This document shows, piece after piece, positions 61,323 to 64,000 of a stretch of 64,000 nt of DNA. Position numbers and translations under genes: made by a program. How positions within the stretch are numbered: position 1 is the first letter of the stretch; every line of letters begins with the position of its first letter. This DNA comes from Alcaligenaceae bacterium (GTDB lineage: Bacteria > Pseudomonadota > Gammaproteobacteria > Burkholderiales > Burkholderiaceae_B), in the NCBI GenBank assembly GCA_947380655.1, contig CANCRX010000003.1, positions 29,366-93,365 of the forward strand, in the 5' to 3' direction. The notes below the pieces were generated by a model. The model made no database searches. It saw only the letters and a program-made list of their open reading frames with translations, and had not been told where the DNA came from.

Positions 61323-62363
61323 TCAATCAAGTTTGACGTTGCCGTCTTTGATAACCTTCGCCCAGTAAACTCTTTCTTCTGCCATCCATTTACGGACTTC
61401 TGCTGGCGATCTACGATCAGGGTCTGAGCCAAGATCTGCGAATTGTTTCTGCATGTCAGGCTGGCTGATAATTTTATTGATCTCAGTATGAATTTTTTCA
61501 ATGATTGCAGGGGGTGTCGCCGCAGGTGCCATCATCCCTTGAAACGAACCTGTCACGTACCCAGGAATACGTTCAGCAATTGTCAACGTATCAGGAATCG
61601 GTGCGAATCTGTTCGGACTCGCGACAGCGATCAGCTTAAAACCACCGCTCCTGACCATTGGATACGTTGCCAGGAAACTATTCATCGTGGCATCAATCTG
61701 CCCGCCCGCGAGATCGGTGATCGCTTGGGCACCGCCCTTGTATCCAATAAAGTTAATGGGTATCGCCTGTTTTTGCGAAAGCAGTACACCGGCTAAATGA
61801 GGCGCGGCCCCCAGAGGCGCACCAAAATTGATGGGATCCTTTTGCTTTTTAGCGTAAGCGATAAACTCATCGTAGGTTTTAACTGGAAGCTTGTTGGCCA
61901 CCACAAGAATATGAGGAGAGTAGGCAATAACAGAAACCGGTGTGAGATCTTTCTCGGGGCTGTAGGTTAGATTCGGCATCATTGTTGGTGCCTGCGTCAA
62001 GGCACTCAGATCGACAACCAGCAGGGTATAGCCATCCGGCTCCGACTTGGCAACCATCGCAGCGCCGATCTGGGCATTGCCACCTGGCTTGTTTTCGACA
62101 ACGACCGTCTGCCCCCACGCTTCAGTCAGCTTTTTTCCAATAATCCTGGACAATACGTCTGAAGCACCCCCCGCGGCAAAAGGAACAATAATCCGAATGG
62201 GCCTGTTTGGATAATTAACGGCTGCATCTTGAGCCTGCACGGTACCGACCGAACCAGCCAAGCCAACGATCAATGCGCCGTAAGTTAAACACTTCACACC
62301 CAGACGTTTAGCGCTGAGTAATGCTGACACGGATCTGTCGCGATTTTTTGTCTGAACCGTCAT
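61323..62363 (-). CDS. Bug/TctC-family tripartite tricarboxylate receptor
   Basis: A 346-residue receptor with a long N-terminal region: about 25 polar residues ('MTVQTKNRDRSVSALLSAKR') before the hydrophobic stretch that ends 'SVGTVQAQD'. Ligand loops are 'IRIIVPFAAGGASDVLSRII', 'VENKPGGNAQIGAAMVAKSE' and 'IGYKGGAQAITDLAGGQI'. The ATG at 62363 is well supported by GGAGGAG, the best ribosome site I noticed in the window. It follows the Ldh-family gene on the same strand (42 nt), suggesting that the oxidoreductase acts on the receptor's ligand, perhaps a 2-hydroxy acid. Confidence 0.93.
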   Translation of the reverse strand: MTVQTKNRDRSVSALLSAKRLGVKCLTYGALIVGLAGSVGTVQAQDAAVNYPNRPIRIIVPFAAGGASDVLSRIIGKKLTEAWGQTVVVENKPGGNAQIGAAMVAKSEPDGYTLLVVDLSALTQAPTMMPNLTYSPEKDLTPVSVIAYSPHILVVANKLPVKTYDEFIAYAKKQKDPINFGAPLGAAPHLAGVLLSQKQAIPINFIGYKGGAQAITDLAGGQIDATMNSFLATYPMVRSGGFKLIAVASPNRFAPIPDTLTIAERIPGYVTGSFQGMMAPAATPPAIIEKIHTEINKIISQPDMQKQFADLGSDPDRRSPAEVRKWMAEERVYWAKVIKDGNVKLD

Positions 62364-62405
62364 GCTATCTCCTCCCAAGGGCGGACGACTTACATGACGT
62401 CCTTC

Positions 62406-63488
62406 TTATGATTTGTTTAGGATACTGTCATTCACGTTTAAAGTCTTTGCGCATTGCCGCAATATCTCCAAAGTCGCCTCAGATAAGGGAACACCCTGAG
62501 ATTGGGCTGTTGCAATATTGCGATCTGCTTGCTCGCCTGGCAGTCTGACTGGTGCCTCAGGGTTGATTGGGGCGTTCGCATGGCAAGCATCAATCAAAAA
62601 ATCCATTTGCTCAGTAAATGCCTCCAGTCCCGCAAAGGCGTTTGGATCGATCAACTGAAGATAAACACTTGCACCCCACTTAGTCGGCGCATCTTTGCGC
62701 CCATAGCCGCTTAACCCCTGAGTCAGCGCTTCAACCATCAAGGCCATTCCAAACCCTTTATGTCCTGACTCCGCGCCACCCAGCAGCATCAGCGTACCGC
62801 GCGGTTCCGTTTTTTCGAGAACACGGGCATCCCGAGTTGGTTTGCCCGCTGAATCAAGCAACCAGGGATGCTCAAACAGCTCACCTGCATTTGCTTTTTC
62901 GCGTGTCATGGAAACGGTTGTAATGGAGGCAGATGTATCAATCAGCACCGGAAATGTACTGGAAGGAAAACCTATGCCAATTGGATTCGGGCTGAACAAA
63001 GCCTCGGTACCGCCATAGGGCGCCACATATTTACCATGTGGACCTGAGGAAAGCAGCATGGCGTAATAGCCGCGATCAGTTGCCTGCTTAAGCAGCGCAG
63101 CCAGACAGCCAATATGATGGCTGCGACGAATAGAAAAAGTCACGACGCCGTGTTCTGGCAATCTCTCAAAGCCTAGCTGCATCGCCTTCTCAACCAGCCA
63201 TAGCCCGGGCAAATAACCGCCATCTAAAACAATAGTTGAACCTGTATCCTTAATAACGGAAAACTCTCCAGTCGCAGGCATATCGGCTCGAGCAATTTGA
63301 TCCAAATAGTTTTTACATTGCGCTAATCCATGTGTTGTTCGACCCATCATGTCGGTCAACACAAGTAGCCTGGCAACAGACTCAGCACGCTCTTGATTGA
63401 GTCCGGCAGCACTGAATAAGGCTTGAGCAAATTCAGTCAAGGCAACAGAATCAAAACGCCTCGGCGTATTAGAGGAGGATGCACCCAT
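62406..63488 (-). CDS. Ldh-family oxidoreductase (malate/L-lactate dehydrogenase type 2)
   Basis: A 360-residue NAD(P)-dependent dehydrogenase of the Ldh_2 family (malate, ureidoglycolate, sulfolactate and related 2-hydroxy acid dehydrogenases), whose fold is not Rossmann. Marks are 'DMMGRTTHGLAQCKNYLDQI', 'VTFSIRRSHHIGCLAALLKQ', 'FSPNPIGIGFPS' and 'SGHKGFGMALMVEALTQGLS'; the SHHIG His is the catalytic one in place of the usual SxHxG. Its ATG shares one base with the stop of the EamA gene (TAATG), so they are co-translated. It precedes the Bug receptor. Substrate unknown; a 2-hydroxycarboxylate is likely. Confidence 0.92.
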   Translation of the reverse strand: MGASSSNTPRRFDSVALTEFAQALFSAAGLNQERAESVARLLVLTDMMGRTTHGLAQCKNYLDQIARADMPATGEFSVIKDTGSTIVLDGGYLPGLWLVEKAMQLGFERLPEHGVVTFSIRRSHHIGCLAALLKQATDRGYYAMLLSSGPHGKYVAPYGGTEALFSPNPIGIGFPSSTFPVLIDTSASITTVSMTREKANAGELFEHPWLLDSAGKPTRDARVLEKTEPRGTLMLLGGAESGHKGFGMALMVEALTQGLSGYGRKDAPTKWGASVYLQLIDPNAFAGLEAFTEQMDFLIDACHANAPINPEAPVRLPGEQADRNIATAQSQGVPLSEATLEILRQCAKTLNVNDSILNKS

Positions 63489-64000
63489 TATTTAGAGTCC
63501 TTCTTTTTTAAAATAACCGGTGAATTTGCACCTAATGCGATGCCAACAATAATCAGCGCGGTAGAAACCATTAAGGTCGCATCGATGGGTTCACTTAAAA
63601 ATATTTTTGAACATAACAATCCCACAACTGGAACGGCTAGCAACGCGATTGCTGTCGTGGAGGCAGGCAAACCTCGATTGACTGCGTTCATTGCCCAATA
63701 GGCAAGTGCAGTACCAATTAAATTTCCGTAGGCGAGCAGCAGCACGAGATCAAGAGTCCAGTCTATATGCGGTATGCCTTCAATTATCAAAGCCAGTAAT
63801 ACTTGTGTAACGCCCGCAAGTAACAGTTGCCAGGGCAATAGTTCAAAGGTTGGCGTGACAAAACGGTGGGCACGACCATAAACAATGCACATCGCCCACA
63901 TCAGGGCAGCAAGTAAAATCAAACCATGTCCAAGCAATATGTCCGGATCACCCCAATCCATCGAAGCTGGCTGCAAGATCAGAGTCAAGCCAACCATTCC
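63488..64000 (-). CDS. EamA-family (DMT) transporter, C-terminal part (cut by window edge)
   Basis: The last 170 residues of a ten-helix drug/metabolite transporter; its start lies right of the window. The visible half contains about five hydrophobic helices and ends 'NSPVILKKKDSK'. The second EamA repeat shows as 'LILLAALMWAMCIVYGRAHR' and 'YGNLIGTALAYWAMNAVNRG', followed by 'LLAVPVVGLLCSKIFLSEP'. Such proteins export or import metabolites through the inner membrane. It is coupled by TAATG to the Ldh-family gene, so it probably moves the substrate or product of that enzyme. Confidence 0.88.
   Translation of the reverse strand, partial: GMVGLTLILQPASMDWGDPDILLGHGLILLAALMWAMCIVYGRAHRFVTPTFELLPWQLLLAGVTQVLLALIIEGIPHIDWTLDLVLLLAYGNLIGTALAYWAMNAVNRGLPASTTAIALLAVPVVGLLCSKIFLSEPIDATLMVSTALIIVGIALGANSPVILKKKDSK

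Noticed and set aside
1..64000. tRNA/rRNA genes, CRISPR arrays, insertion sequences, prophage
   Set aside because: No cloverleaf-like segments, spaced repeats, transposase motifs or phage genes were recognised while reading both strands; short RNAs could be missed by eye.

Overview
The window looks like an ordinary chromosomal stretch of a betaproteobacterium of the Burkholderiales, most likely Alcaligenaceae. The main sign is a great excess of Bug/TctC-type periplasmic receptors (nine complete, one cut by the left edge), a hallmark of Bordetella, Achromobacter, Cupriavidus and relatives. Base composition is near 50% GC by eye. Genes are tightly packed, with many 1-4 nt start/stop overlaps. 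I see no rRNA, tRNA, CRISPR array, insertion sequence or phage gene, no gene-free stretch above 300 bases, and no recognisable LysR/TetR/GntR-type regulator.

Layout. (1) 1-16.9 kb, mostly plus strand: a catabolic block. A Bug receptor end, a small dimeric-barrel-like protein, a PRISE-like reductase and an FAD dehydrogenase are followed by a CoA-transferase. Next come a BadI-like ring-opening hydrolase, an acyl-CoA ligase, an enoyl-CoA hydratase, an SDR, an acyl-CoA dehydrogenase, two 3-hydroxyacyl-CoA dehydrogenase-type proteins, a second CoA-transferase and two receptors. In class and order-independent content this matches the R. palustris cyclohexanecarboxylate (aliA/aliB/badK/badH/badI) pathway, so I read it as an alicyclic-acid ring-opening cluster. 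(2) 17-28.4 kb: a Bug receptor with a carboxymuconolactone-decarboxylase-like protein, a COG2509 FAD protein overlapping the UvrC-like nuclease gene cho, a DUF6817-like protein, then an island of three amidohydrolases/peptidases with two Bug receptors. (3) 28.4-32.7 kb, minus strand: sulfate assimilation, with a single-chain CysH-CysD fusion, cysN and a sulfate-binding protein. (4) 32.9-42.2 kb: mixed CoA-ester genes (thioesterase, enoyl-CoA hydratase, CoA-transferase, FAH-family enzyme), a quinone oxidoreductase, a bicupin-like protein, an NrtA/SsuA-like receptor, an esterase and a Bug receptor.

(5) 42.3-46.1 kb, plus strand: a metal-uptake module (HoxN/NixA-type Ni/Co permease, DUF2946 protein, TonB-dependent receptor) closed by a strong terminator. 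(6) 46.1-57.9 kb, minus strand: a phosphatase, a small RHH-like protein, and a locus resembling tartrate/C4-dicarboxylate use (two-subunit class I fumarase/tartrate dehydratase, TarD-like enolase-superfamily dehydratase, Bug receptor, fused TRAP permease, TAXI receptor). Then follow a lipoprotein hydrolase, a one-chain class I fumarase and a PcaB/adenylosuccinate-lyase-family enzyme. (7) 58.1-64 kb: a Bug receptor, a GrdB-family protein without selenocysteine, a LivJ-type receptor closely related to the one in block 1, another Bug receptor, an Ldh-family oxidoreductase and a cut EamA transporter.

Overall the region is a nutrient-scavenging landscape: many high-affinity receptors for organic acids, each beside a small CoA-, hydrolase- or dehydratase-based catabolic set, while most of the matching permeases must lie elsewhere. 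Assignments rest on motifs and remembered family features; no search was run.
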